NCBI RefSeq assembly: GCF_000733855.1
Contig: NZ_JPOJ01000001.1
Span: 2,807,001-2,871,000 of the forward strand
Direction: 5' to 3'
Source of the DNA: Methylomicrobium agile
GTDB lineage: Bacteria; Pseudomonadota; Gammaproteobacteria; Methylococcales; Methylomonadaceae
DNA: 64,000 nt
The notes below the pieces were generated by a model that saw only the letters and a program-made list of their open reading frames with translations, did no database searches and was not told the origin of the DNA. Of this stretch, positions 9,088 through 17,623 are shown piece after piece. How positions within the stretch are numbered: the stretch's first letter is position 1; every line of letters begins with the position of its first letter. Both the position numbers and the translations under genes were made by a program.

Positions 9088-10290
9088 ATGGCTAAAATTA
9101 TTTGCGTACTTTATGACGATCCCGTCGATGGCTATCCTACTTCTTACGCGCGCGACGACTTGCCGCAGCCCGAGCGTTATCCGGACGGGCAGACGCTCCC
9201 TACTCCTCACGCGATTGACTTCAAACCCGGCGCGCTGTTGGGTAGCGTGTCGGGAGAACTGGGATTGCGCAAATACCTGGAATCAAATGGTCATACTCTG
9301 GTGGTGACCTCCAGCAAGGATGGTGCCGACAGCGTGCTGGACCGCGAACTGCACGATGCCGAAATCGTGATTTCCCAGCCGTTCTGGCCGGCCTACATGA
9401 CCGCCGAACGCATCGCCAAGGCAAAGAATCTGAAAATGATCGTGACCGCTGGCATCGGCTCTGACCATACCGACCTGCAGGCGGCGATAGAGCACGGCAT
9501 TACCGTGGCCGAAGTCACCTACTGCAATAGCCACAGCGTCGCCGAACACGTGATGATGATGACGCTGGCCTTGGTTCGCAATTACATCCCTTCTTACAAC
9601 TGGGTGATCAAAGGTGGCTGGAATATCGCCGACTGCGTGGCGCGCTCTTACGATCTGGAAGCGATGAACGTCGGCACCGTGGCCGCGGGCCGCATCGGCT
9701 TGCGCGTGCTGCGCCTGCTGAAACCTTTCGACGTGAAGCTGCATTATCTGGATCGCCATCGCCTGCCGGAAGCGGTCGAAAAGGAACTTAACCTGACCTA
9801 TCATTCTAGCCTGGAAAGCCTGACCAAAGTGTGCGATGTAGTGACGCTGAACTGTCCGCTGCATCCCGAGACCGAACACATGATCAACGAGCAGACGCTG
9901 AAAAATTTCAAACGCGGCGCCTATCTGATCAACACCGCGCGTGGCAAGCTGTGCGACCGCGACGCGATCGTCAATGCGCTGGAAAGCGGCCAATTGGCAG
10001 GCTATGCCGGCGATGTTTGGTTTCCTCAACCCGCTCCGCAAGATCACCCTTGGCGTACCATGCCACATCACGGCATGACTCCGCATATCTCGGGCACCAG
10101 TTTGTCGGCGCAGACCCGTTACGCTGCCGGCACCCGGGAAATTCTGGAGTGTTACTTCGAAGGTCGGCCGATTCGCGATGAATACCTGATCGTTCAAGGC
10201 GGCCAGTTGGCCGGCGTCGGCGCGCATTCCTACAGCAAAGGTAACGCCACCGGCGGTTCCGAAGAAGCCGCCAAATACAAGAAAGACTGA
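9088..10290 (+). CDS. fdh: NAD-dependent formate dehydrogenase (single-subunit, metal-free)
   Basis: A 400-residue enzyme oxidising formate to CO2 with reduction of NAD+, the last step of C1 oxidation in methylotrophs. Length and sequence match the well-studied Pseudomonas-type formate dehydrogenase along the whole chain. Visible functional residues: the Rossmann motif GTVAAGRIG near 196-204, Asp222 in HYLDRHRLPE, which selects NAD over NADP, catalytic Arg285 (NTARGKLCDRD) and His333 (TPHISG). The C-terminus ends in the typical SYSKGNATGGSEEAAK extension. The start at 9088 follows a TTGAGGTAA ribosome site at good distance. Cyanase follows 88 bp downstream, beyond a hairpin. Confidence 0.97.
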   Translation: MAKIICVLYDDPVDGYPTSYARDDLPQPERYPDGQTLPTPHAIDFKPGALLGSVSGELGLRKYLESNGHTLVVTSSKDGADSVLDRELHDAEIVISQPFWPAYMTAERIAKAKNLKMIVTAGIGSDHTDLQAAIEHGITVAEVTYCNSHSVAEHVMMMTLALVRNYIPSYNWVIKGGWNIADCVARSYDLEAMNVGTVAAGRIGLRVLRLLKPFDVKLHYLDRHRLPEAVEKELNLTYHSSLESLTKVCDVVTLNCPLHPETEHMINEQTLKNFKRGAYLINTARGKLCDRDAIVNALESGQLAGYAGDVWFPQPAPQDHPWRTMPHHGMTPHISGTSLSAQTRYAAGTREILECYFEGRPIRDEYLIVQGGQLAGVGAHSYSKGNATGGSEEAAKYKKD

Positions 10291-10310
10291 GCGGTTTGGA
10301 TCCTACGGCG

Positions 10311-10339
10311 GGGAACGCCGAAAGGCGTTCTCCCGTTTT
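10311..10339 (+). terminator. Hairpin after fdh, possible terminator or attenuator
   Basis: GAACGCC (10313-10319), loop GAAA, GGCGTTC (10324-10330), extended by partly pairing G and C runs and followed by CCCGTTTTC. It starts 20 bases past the fdh stop and sits before cynS, so it could end most fdh transcripts and reduce read-through into cynS. Confidence 0.55.
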
Positions 10340-10378
10340 CGCGGACACTAATCCGCAGGGTGACAGTTTGGAGCAGAG

Positions 10379-10825
10379 ATGACGAGCAGAATCGAGGTAA
10401 CCGAAAAAATCATCGCCACTAAGGTCGGCCGCGGCTTGAAGTGGTCCGATGTGGCGGCCAAAGTCGGCCTGAGCAAGGAGTGGGTGACGGCCGCCTGCCT
10501 CGGCCAGATGACGCTGACGCCGGCGCAAGCCGCGATTGTCGGTGAAATTTTCGGGTTGAGCGAAGAAGAGCGGCGATGGCTGACCGTCGTGCCTTACAAG
10601 GGCGCGTCGGCCGACGCCAAACCGGGCGATCCGCTGATCTACCGTTTTTACGAATTGGTCAGCGTCTACGGACCCACGCTGAAAGAGTTGATTCACGAAG
10701 AATTTGGCGACGGCATCATGAGCGCGATCGATTTCAGAATGGATCTGCGCCGCGAGCCGGACCCAAACGGCGACCGGGTCAACATTACCCTGTCCGGAAA
10801 ATTCCTGCCCTACAAGACTTATTGA
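10379..10825 (+). CDS. cynS: Cyanate hydratase (cyanase)
   Basis: A 148-residue enzyme that converts cyanate and bicarbonate to ammonia and CO2 in the cytoplasm. The N-terminal helical domain (about residues 1-75) is followed by the conserved catalytic domain. The active-site triad aligns with the E. coli enzyme at a constant offset of seven: Arg89 and Glu92 in IYRFYELV and Ser115 in GIMSAID. The C-terminus GKFLPYKTY fits the family's GKYLP ending. The protein is slightly shorter than the E. coli one (156) because of a shorter N-terminus. GCAGAG precedes the ATG. It lies after formate dehydrogenase, whose CO2 product could supply bicarbonate for the reaction; that link is an inference. Confidence 0.97.
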   Translation: MTSRIEVTEKIIATKVGRGLKWSDVAAKVGLSKEWVTAACLGQMTLTPAQAAIVGEIFGLSEEERRWLTVVPYKGASADAKPGDPLIYRFYELVSVYGPTLKELIHEEFGDGIMSAIDFRMDLRREPDPNGDRVNITLSGKFLPYKTY

Positions 10826-10841
10826 CGTGCGTGAAAGGGGA

Positions 10842-10882
10842 CAGACGCGATTATCGGAGAGTAATCGCGTCTGCTCTCGTTT
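10842..10882 (+). terminator. Rho-independent-like terminator after cynS
   Basis: A perfect 12-bp stem, CAGACGCGATTA (10842-10853) and TAATCGCGTCTG (10862-10873), with an 8-base loop, followed by CTCTCGTTTT. It begins 17 bases after the cynS stop codon. Confidence 0.7.
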
Positions 10883-11021
10883 TATGTCAAGGACCCTGTC
10901 GCTACGGCTCCCGGCGAATGGACCGAAGCGGCGATCATGCTTCGGAATGTTGCGATGATTCGAAACCATAAGCGCATTCAATCATTGGGCATATGGGGCA
11001 CAAAAAGCAAGAATGCCTGAC

Positions 11022-11354
11022 TTACCGGGCAGTGCGATAGACAATCTGTAAATGCGCCGGCAGCCGCTCGGGCGGATAGGTTTTATTGCGAAGCTTGCCC
11101 AGGCGCCACCACCAGCGCGTTAGCGGCTGGTTGTCATCGTCGGTCAGTCATTGTGGGTCGATGCCCTCCAGCGTCAGCGCGTACTCAATCGCGCCGGCAT
11201 CAATCTCGGACAGCTTGGCCTGTTCCACAGCCCTCAATTCCAATCGGTCAATGCGGTCGCGCACCTCGCGCAGCACCGGCCCTTCGCCCATTTCCAGGCA
11301 AAAATCGACCTGCAGGCGGTGGCCCTTCAATCGGTCGGCATACGGGTATGCCAT
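11022..11354 (-). pseudogene. Decayed gene with in-frame TGA, function unknown
   Basis: A minus-strand frame starting at the ATG 11354 reads a charged, gene-like sequence until TGA at 11148-11150. The same frame continues without another stop to TAA at 11022-11024, reading a Trp-rich, basic tail (RWWWRLGKL). A single TGG-to-TGA change would explain the interruption. The frame is also open upstream, but that part is made of a repeat-like GC palindrome (about 11415-11450) and is unlikely to be coding. The family is not recognised. It follows the small MSRSRRKTP-type gene on the same strand, and both may belong to a decaying mobile island. Confidence 0.5.
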
Positions 11355-11574
11355 AAATGATTGCTTTGTTGCGTTAAGGATTTCGCTAAAAATAACGTCC
11401 CGGTGTGTCGAAAGCCCATTGCGAGGAGAAGCGGCTTCAGCCGCGATTGGGATGTCTGCCGTGGTTAAGGCCGTTCCCCCAACGCTCATTTGCCCATCCA
11501 CTTGTGCAGCAGGCGCTTTTTCAGGGATGTGCGTTCTTGAGGGCTGTGTCCCTGGCGGTTGGCGATGCGTTCGG

Positions 11575-11820
11575 CTATCGCCGCTTGGTGTGTAATGGTG
11601 TAATGGGCCAGTAGAAGCGGCCATCCTTACCCATTGACCACACATTGCCGACCTGATTTTCCAGCAAGGGCAGATGGGCGTTCAACGCTTCCGGCGATGC
11701 GCTGGCCAATGCGATGCGCTCGCGGGTTCGCCAGCGCCGATGCCAGCGCTTCTTGTCCTTGCGTTCGCTACGGCAGGTCGTGTGGCCGACGATGGGAGTT
11801 TTGCGGCGACTACGGCTCAT
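11575..11820 (-). CDS. Small conserved basic protein of unknown function
   Basis: An 81-residue protein starting MSRSRRKTPIVGHT, rich in Arg, Lys and Trp. The second half contains an ENQVGNVWSMGKDGRFYW segment. Similar short proteins with this start are recalled from many proteobacteria, often near mobile or plasmid-like genes, with no known function. No membrane segment or enzyme motif is visible. The strongly basic N-terminal half suggests nucleic-acid contact, as an inference only. A decayed gene lies just downstream on the same strand. Confidence 0.55.
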   Translation of the reverse strand: MSRSRRKTPIVGHTTCRSERKDKKRWHRRWRTRERIALASASPEALNAHLPLLENQVGNVWSMGKDGRFYWPITPLHTKRR

Positions 11821-12047
11821 GATTCGGCAAGTCCTCGAACATTCAGAACTGAGCCCATGCCTCGGCCCTCAAGCACAGTGCGGATGACCGTATGGACTTC
11901 TTACTTTATCGAAATTCGCGCGGATGATAAGCAGAGAAAAATGGAATTTCAAGCGCTATTTTCGAGAATCGCAACGTCTTTTTGCCGTGCCATGCGGGAT
12001 GCATTGGCGGACCGGCAGTTCGTGCCATGTTTTTTATATTGTTATGT

Positions 12048-12092
12048 GCCATTTAAGGGCGTATCGTCAACTCATCGAGTTATTCTGGTGCG
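12048..12092 (+). promoter_or_regulatory. 45-bp conserved upstream box, copy 1
   Basis: Matches 37 of 45 positions, ungapped, with 19634-19678 upstream of the nitrate reductase. Shared blocks include GCCATTT, GCGTATCGT, CATCGAGTTATT and TGGTGCG. It ends 54 bases before the sigma-54 -24 element, a plausible place for an enhancer-binding activator. The TGGTGC block resembles one half of an NtrC site, but the full dyad is not seen. Confidence 0.65.
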
Positions 12093-12145
12093 TTGAGTGT
12101 AGTGCTCGACGCGCTTCCCGCATGGGTTCCGCGAGATTTTCATTG

Positions 12146-12161
12146 TGGCCCGATTATTGCT
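12146..12161 (+). promoter_or_regulatory. Sigma-54 (-24/-12) promoter of TonB receptor/ABC cluster
   Basis: TGGCCCGATTATTGCT fits the sigma-54 consensus TGGCACN5TTGCW, with GG and GC at the required 10-base spacing. It is identical to the promoter at 19729 except for one base. Transcription would start near 12172. Confidence 0.75.
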
Positions 12162-12342
12162 ATACCATGCCGGATATATTTTTTGAAGTATACTCGCTTC
12201 GATTCCGCTTGGAGTGGGTTGAAGCTTTCTTTGACACAATTTCAAACACTGCACTGGCGAACAGCGTGGGGCACCCGATCATTTTAAACGGGAGTCTCCT
12301 TGCCGGATTCATGCGCGCCGGTCAGAACACAACGGAAAAATC

Positions 12343-14544
12343 ATGCGTATCCCTGTTTTATTATTGGCCTCAATGCTGTTGCCTCAGATGACCCGGGCCG
12401 AGGACGATATTGTTTTGAACGAGGTCACGGTGAACTCTTCGGCGCGCAATATGGAAGTGATGGTGTCCGAGCCGCAGCCGACGCCCAAGAGCAGCGTCAC
12501 ACGGGAAGGGCTCGATCTGCTGGGCGGCCCGGCGCAGACCAGCCTCTACGCCCCACTGAATCTGGTGCCGTCGTTCAACTACGAGAGCCCCGATCCCTAC
12601 GGACTGACCCCGACGCGCAACATCAATATCCGCGGCAAAAGCGATTTTCATGTGACCCGCAATATCGAAGGACTGCCGGTGACCGGCATTGTCGGCGGCA
12701 CCGATCTGATCGATCTCGAAAACGTCGGCCAGGTCGACGTGTACCGCGGCGGCATGCCCGCCAATCAGGGGCTTGGCATATCCAATGCCACCGGCGCGGT
12801 CGACCAACTATTGTTTGGGCCTCGGGACGACTTCGGCGTGATCGGCAAATAGGCGGTCGGTTCGTTCGGCTTTCGCCGGTCGTTTGCCCGTATCGACACG
12901 GGCAAGCTGTCCGCCACGGGCACCCGCGCTTTCATCTCGGGGTCGACCTCCGCGACGGACAAATGGAAAGGTGCGGGGGACATATCGCGCGACAACGTGA
13001 TGCTGGGCATCAGCCAGCCCTTCGGCGACCGGGTCAAACTGGATCTCGACGTGGTCTATAACAAATTCTCGGGCCATACCTACCGTCCATTGACCTATGG
13101 CCAGGTACAAAATCTTCGCGCCAATTACTACAACGACTATAACACGACGTTAACGGGCAAATCCTCGACGGACGCCAATTATTACGACGCCAACCGCTCG
13201 GAATACGAGAATTATGCGGCCCTGGCCAAGATCGATTTCAAACTGGCGGAAGGCCACCATCTCCTGCTGAAACCTTACTATTGGAACAGCGACGGCACCA
13301 CCTATTCGGCCAGCGGTGCCAATGTGCAGAACTGGCGTCAGCAGAACGACAACCTGGGCGGCGTGCTGGAATACCAGGGCCGTTTCGGACCCCATACGGA
13401 TCTGGTGGTCGGCTACTGGGCGCAATCGATGGCGCCGCCTCCGCCGCCGACCGACCAGACGCTGAACAGGGTAAATGCCGACGGCAGCCTGAGTTTCGTC
13501 AGGCGGTCCACACTGGCCAAAATCGACCCATTCATCGTCAACAGCCCTTATTTCCAACTGACCGAAACCCTTGGCCAAACCGTCGTGAGCGGCGGTTTGC
13601 GCTATATGGACCTCGGTGTGTCTAAAATGCGGTATTACAAGACCACAGGGTTGCCGGACGTGTCCTACGATCAGATCTGGGCCTACAATCCAGCGCCCGA
13701 TACTAACGCCGCCATAGTCGAAAAGAATTATGGCGAGTTTTTGCCCAACTTCGGTATTCGCCAGCAATTTAACGCGGAGTGGGGCGCCGGCATTTCCTAT
13801 GGCCGCCGGTTCGGCCGTCCCGACTGGGGGCCTCAAGCGAGCAATTACATCAGCAAAGAAGCGGCCTTTGTTGCCCGAGGCATCACCCTTCAAAACCTCG
13901 TCGACCGGGTGAAGCCGGAATTATCCGATCAGATCGATTTGAGCGCCAGCTACAAGCACGGCGGGTTCAATGTCGTGACGACGCTGTTCGGCGCGAAAAA
14001 CCAAAATCGGCAGGTCCTGGTCACCGATCCGTCCTTGGGCGGACTCTCCTATTACCAGGGGACGGCCAAGACCACGCAATACGGGATCGAGTTTGAGGCC
14101 GGATACCAGCTGAACGAATCCCTGGCCTTTTTCGGCTCTGGCACGGTGGCGTCGGAAACCTATGATGAAAATACCCCGACCCTAGCCGGAGGAAAATATC
14201 TGGGCACCAAAGGCAAACAGATTCCCAACACGGCTCATACGATGTTTAAAGGCGGGCTCATCTACCGTTGGCGCGATTTGATGATTTCGCCTATCGTGCG
14301 CAATGTCGGGAAGCGTTACGGCGATTCGGCGCAAACCGAAGACGTCAAGGGCTACACGGTCTTCGATTTAAACGCCGGCTACCGTATCTGGCGCAGCATC
14401 GAGCTTTCGATGAGCCTGCAAAACGTGTTCAACCGCCGTTATGTCTCGCAGATCTCGGCGAACGATTTCAATTTGAACAGCGCCACGGCCTACTACGTCG
14501 GCGCGCCCAGAACGCTGGCCTTTACCTTGAGCGGAAGGTTCTGA
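12343..14544 (+). pseudogene. TonB-dependent outer-membrane receptor with in-frame amber codon
   Basis: The frame encodes a 733-codon receptor of normal length: signal peptide ending MTRAED, plug domain with RNINIRGKSDFHVTRNIEG and the VDVYRGGMPANQG region, then a 22-strand-type barrel rich in Tyr and Asn and a C-terminal FTLSGRF ending in Phe. One TAG at 12850-12852 (codon 170, plug domain) interrupts it. Reading through gives IGK-stop-AVGSFGFRR, where Gln (CAG) would need only one base change. No frameshift or other stop occurs over the next 560 codons, so the lesion is recent, a base-call error, or is suppressed. It heads an operon with the FecCD permease 6 bp downstream. The substrate is unknown, probably a metal chelate. 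Confidence 0.85.
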
Positions 14545-14549
14545 AGGGA

Positions 14550-15626
14550 ATGTCCGCTCCTAATACAGGCGCATCCGAAAAGCGGAAAGCACATGAGGAT
14601 ATTGCGCCGCCGAGCGATCGCCGCGATCGATCCTGGCCAATCGCGGCGATGGCGCTCGGCGTATTGATCATGGCGGTTTTTTCGATGGGCATGGGGCACT
14701 ATCCCTTGCCGTCGGCCGCCATCCTCGATGTCCTCGGGGCCGCGCTGACCGGGCGGGATTCGGTGCAGGGCGCGGCGGTCGATAATGTCGTCCTGGCCGT
14801 CCGTCTGCCGCGGGTGCTGGCCGCCATGCTGGTGGGCGCAAGCCTGTCTTCGGCAGGCGCCGCTTTTCAAACGTTGTTCCGAAATCCCTTGGCCTCGCCG
14901 GCGCTTCTGGGGGTTTCCGCCGGCGCCGGTTTCGGCGCGGCGCTGGCGATGCTGCGGTCCGCCGGAGGATTGATGGTGCAAGGCGCCGCCTTCGCCGGCG
15001 GCATCCTCGCCGTCGGCACGGCGGTGTTCATCGCCGGACGGCTTGGCCGCGGCTCCGTCCTGGTGCTAGTGCTTTCGGGCCTTGTCATCTCGGCGCTCTT
15101 TCAGGCGCTGACTTCGGCCTTGAAGTATATCGCCGATCCGCTCGATACGCTGCCCGCGATTGTCTTCTGGCTGCTGGGCGGGCTAGGGCAGGTGTCTTTA
15201 TCCGATCTGACGTATGCGTCGCCGTTTGCGTTGGCGGGCATTGCCGTGCTCTTTCTGCTGCGCTGGCCGACGCAGGTGCTGGAAGCCGGGGACGACGAAG
15301 CGAAAGCGCTGGGCATCGAGGTGGAGCCCTTGCGGCTGGTGTTGATTGCGGCGGCGACGCTGACGACGGCCGCTGCCATTAGCATCGCCGGCACCGTCGG
15401 CTGGGTAGGACTGCTCGTGCCGCACCTTTCCCGTCTCCTGGTGGGGCCGGCCTACATGCGGTTGCTGCCGGCCTCGGCCTTGCTCGGCGCCGGTTATCTG
15501 CTGCTGGTGGACGATTTCTGCCGTAGCGCTTTCGCCACGGAGCTGCCGCTCGGCATTGCGACCGCCGTATTGGGAGCGCCCATGTTCGTTGCCGTGTTGA
15601 TGCGGGCGAGGCGGCAATGGTCTTGA
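14550..15626 (+). CDS. FecCD-type ABC importer permease
   Basis: A 358-residue polytopic inner-membrane protein of the BtuC/FecCD family, which carries chelated metals or cobalamin. The ATG at 14550, five bases after the receptor stop, is the natural start (GAAGGGA just upstream). After a hydrophilic N-terminus of about 30 residues come about nine to ten hydrophobic helices, with the family segments RLPRVLAAMLVGASL, FRNPLASPALLGVSAGAGFGA and GWVGLLVPHLSRLLVGP. The last ten bases overlap the ATPase gene. With the receptor, ATPase and binding protein it makes a complete TonB-to-cytoplasm import route. Haemophilus MolB, a molybdate/tungstate permease, belongs to this same family. Confidence 0.94.
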   Translation: MSAPNTGASEKRKAHEDIAPPSDRRDRSWPIAAMALGVLIMAVFSMGMGHYPLPSAAILDVLGAALTGRDSVQGAAVDNVVLAVRLPRVLAAMLVGASLSSAGAAFQTLFRNPLASPALLGVSAGAGFGAALAMLRSAGGLMVQGAAFAGGILAVGTAVFIAGRLGRGSVLVLVLSGLVISALFQALTSALKYIADPLDTLPAIVFWLLGGLGQVSLSDLTYASPFALAGIAVLFLLRWPTQVLEAGDDEAKALGIEVEPLRLVLIAAATLTTAAAISIAGTVGWVGLLVPHLSRLLVGPAYMRLLPASALLGAGYLLLVDDFCRSAFATELPLGIATAVLGAPMFVAVLMRARRQWS

Positions 15627-16381
15627 AAGTGGAAGGTCTGGTCTACCGATACGCTTTGTCGCATCCTCCCGTGCTGGACGCGATCGACCTGACCTTGGCC
15701 AAAGGCGAAATGCTCTGTCTGCTCGGTCCGAACGGCACCGGAAAAACTACCTTGCTGCGCTGTCTGATCGGCGCGGTCCGTGCCGAACGCGGCACCATCA
15801 GTATCGACGGCAAGACCTCGGCGACGGCACGGCAACGGGCGCGAAAAATGGCTTACGTGCCGCAGGCCGGCGGAGAAAGCGCGCTGTCGCTCCTGGATAC
15901 GGTGCTGATGGGGCGCACGCCCCATTTGCGGCCCTTGGCGTCACCTTCCCGGCGAGACCATGACATGGCATGCAGGGCATTGTCCAGAGTCGGCATCGAA
16001 CACCTTGCCAGGCGCAGCTTCAACCAGGTCAGCGGCGGCGAACGCCAGTTGGCGCTGATTGCGAGGGCGCTGGTCCAGGAACCCGGCATCTTTCTGATGG
16101 ACGAGCCGACCGCCAGCCTCGACCTCGGCAATCAGGTCCGCGTGCTCCGGACCATCCGCAGCCTGGCCGCCGACGGGCTGTCCGTCCTGTTCACCTCGCA
16201 TCAACCCGAACATGCGTTGCTGCTGGGGGCCCGCGTGGCTGTCCTTCGGGACGGCCGCATCGCGAAATTCGGCACGGCGGGCGAGGTGTTGAGCGCCGAC
16301 ATGTTGTCCGATCTTTACCGCACCCCGATCGACATCGTCGCGATGCACGGCGTGCCCGCAGCCTGCGTGCCGAGGATTTGA
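15617..16381 (+). CDS. ABC importer ATP-binding protein (FecE/BtuD type)
   Basis: A 254-residue ATPase that powers the FecCD-type importer. All canonical motifs are present: Walker A GPNGTGKTT (37-45), Q-loop near VPQAG (81-85), signature VSGGERQ (138-144), Walker B with catalytic Glu in FLMDEPTASLD (159-169), and the switch His in FTSHQPEHA. It overlaps the permease gene by 10 bases, and the binding-protein ATG follows the stop by one base, which indicates tight coupling. Confidence 0.95.
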   Translation: MVLKVEGLVYRYALSHPPVLDAIDLTLAKGEMLCLLGPNGTGKTTLLRCLIGAVRAERGTISIDGKTSATARQRARKMAYVPQAGGESALSLLDTVLMGRTPHLRPLASPSRRDHDMACRALSRVGIEHLARRSFNQVSGGERQLALIARALVQEPGIFLMDEPTASLDLGNQVRVLRTIRSLAADGLSVLFTSHQPEHALLLGARVAVLRDGRIAKFGTAGEVLSADMLSDLYRTPIDIVAMHGVPAACVPRI

Positions 16382-16382
16382 A

Positions 16383-17432
16383 ATGAAGAACGTTTTGATG
16401 GGCAGCTTCCGTTTCGTTTACCTTTCGCTCCTGCTCTGGGCGCCGGCAGCGTTATCCGCGCCGGCTCAGCGAGTGCTGCTCGACATGGCGTCCGCGCCGG
16501 TAACGGTCCCGCAGCCTGTCGAGCGGGTCGTGACGGTGGGCGCGGTGCCGGTGCTCAATAGCTTGATCTTTGCGGTAGGCGAAGGACGCAGCATCGCCAA
16601 TGGCTTGCCGGCATTCGCGAAGCATTCGCGTTGGGGTTACCAGACGGTCTTTGCGCCGCAAATCGCGAAACTTCCCTCCCTGCAAAACCCCGACAATACC
16701 CCGGACCTCGAAGCCCTGCTGCAAACGGCCCCCGACGCGGTGCTGACAATGGACAGAGCCGGTGCGGAAAGAATGCGCCGCGCCGGCCTCCCGGCCCTTT
16801 ATCTCGCCTGGACCCGGCCGGAACAAGTGAAAGCCGCAGTGCGTTTGCTGGGGCAACTGTATGCCCGTCCGGACGCCGCCGACCGTTACGTCGAGCGCTT
16901 CGATCATATACTGGCCACTGTCGCCGCGCGGCTGCAACGGAGCAAGCCGGTGCGGCCGCGCGTGCTGTATTTCAATCCGGCGACACTGACCCAGCCGCAC
17001 CTGGTGGTCGAATGGTGGATTCGCGCCGCCGGCGGCGAAAGCGTCACGGACGACGGTCGCAGCATTGAAGCGCGCAGCTTCACGATGGAGCAACTGCTGG
17101 CCTGGGATCCGGACTTTCTGATCGTCGTCAGCCGCGAGGATGCGGAAATGCTGGTGCGCGAGCCTCGCTTCGCCGGTCTTTCGGCCGTACGCAACCGGCA
17201 TCTGCTGGTCGCGCCGTGCGCCGCGCACACCTGGGCGAATCGTACCGCGGAACAGCCGCTCACGGTGCTTTGGGCCGCCAGCCAATTCCATCCGTCGCTG
17301 TTCGACGATATCGATCTCGCGGCGGAGACGGCACGCTTTTATCGGGATATTTTCGGCGTCGAGCTTTCCCCGGAGCAGATCGGGGAGATTCTCGCCGGCG
17401 GCCCGGCAGCTAATAGTGTTCGGCACAAATAA
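16383..17432 (+). CDS. Periplasmic substrate-binding protein of FecCD-type ABC importer
   Basis: A 349-residue periplasmic binding protein of the FecB/BtuF class III fold. A signal peptide with cleavage near ALSAPAQ leads into a VPQPVERVVTVG segment typical of the class, then PDLEALLQTAPDAVLT, the hallmark N-lobe strand, a long backbone helix around RPEQVKAAVRLLG, and the C-lobe with EQLLAWDPDFLIVVS. No classical iron-binding signature is visible, so the ligand is open. An iron, cobalamin, nickel or molybdate/tungstate chelate are all possible. The gene directly follows the ATPase gene and is part of the same operon. Confidence 0.92.
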   Translation: MKNVLMGSFRFVYLSLLLWAPAALSAPAQRVLLDMASAPVTVPQPVERVVTVGAVPVLNSLIFAVGEGRSIANGLPAFAKHSRWGYQTVFAPQIAKLPSLQNPDNTPDLEALLQTAPDAVLTMDRAGAERMRRAGLPALYLAWTRPEQVKAAVRLLGQLYARPDAADRYVERFDHILATVAARLQRSKPVRPRVLYFNPATLTQPHLVVEWWIRAAGGESVTDDGRSIEARSFTMEQLLAWDPDFLIVVSREDAEMLVREPRFAGLSAVRNRHLLVAPCAAHTWANRTAEQPLTVLWAASQFHPSLFDDIDLAAETARFYRDIFGVELSPEQIGEILAGGPAANSVRHK

Positions 17433-17439
17433 AAGCTCC

Positions 17440-17593
17440 TCGTGTGTAGGAGCGGCTTTAGCCGCATTGAGGTGCCCATCGCGGCTAAGCCGCGACTGGC
17501 CGATATTAACTTCCTGGTATGCCGGTAGACCTGCCAGGTTTTTAAAACCTGGCAGGTCTTTGGTCGGGAAATTATTTGGAGCCAAATCCTTAG
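17440..17593. repeat. Intergenic palindromic repeats (GC palindrome plus family B copy 1)
   Basis: The first part holds two GC-rich palindromic pieces (AGCGGCTTTAGCCGC and a related one near 17480). The second, 17497-17593, starts TGGCCGATATTAACTTCCT and ends GCCAAATCCTTAG, and a diverged copy lies at 35041-35120. Copy 1 has an extra internal hairpin, CCAGGTTTTTAAAACCTGG. It separates the binding-protein gene from the flavin enzyme gene. Confidence 0.7.
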
Positions 17594-17623
17594 CACTTGT
17601 CGATCCAACCCAGGGAGTCCGCA

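Larger units (their letters stand above)
11821..12342. other. Regulatory region upstream of TonB receptor, no gene seen
   Basis: About 520 bases without a supportable gene. It carries the 45-bp box (12048-12092), a sigma-54-type promoter (12146-12161) and a long leader of about 170 bases before the receptor ATG. Several stretches match the region upstream of the nitrate reductase gene. Confidence 0.6.

Noticed and set aside
12850-12852. Programmed recoding of TAG as pyrrolysine
   Set aside because: Nothing in the window (pylT/pylS, methylamine methyltransferase) supports it, and Gln is the natural residue. A mutation or sequence error is simpler.
12300-13061. 253-codon plus-strand frame overlapping the TonB receptor
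   Set aside because: It is out of frame with the recognisable receptor sequence and has no family resemblance; it is an effect of high GC.
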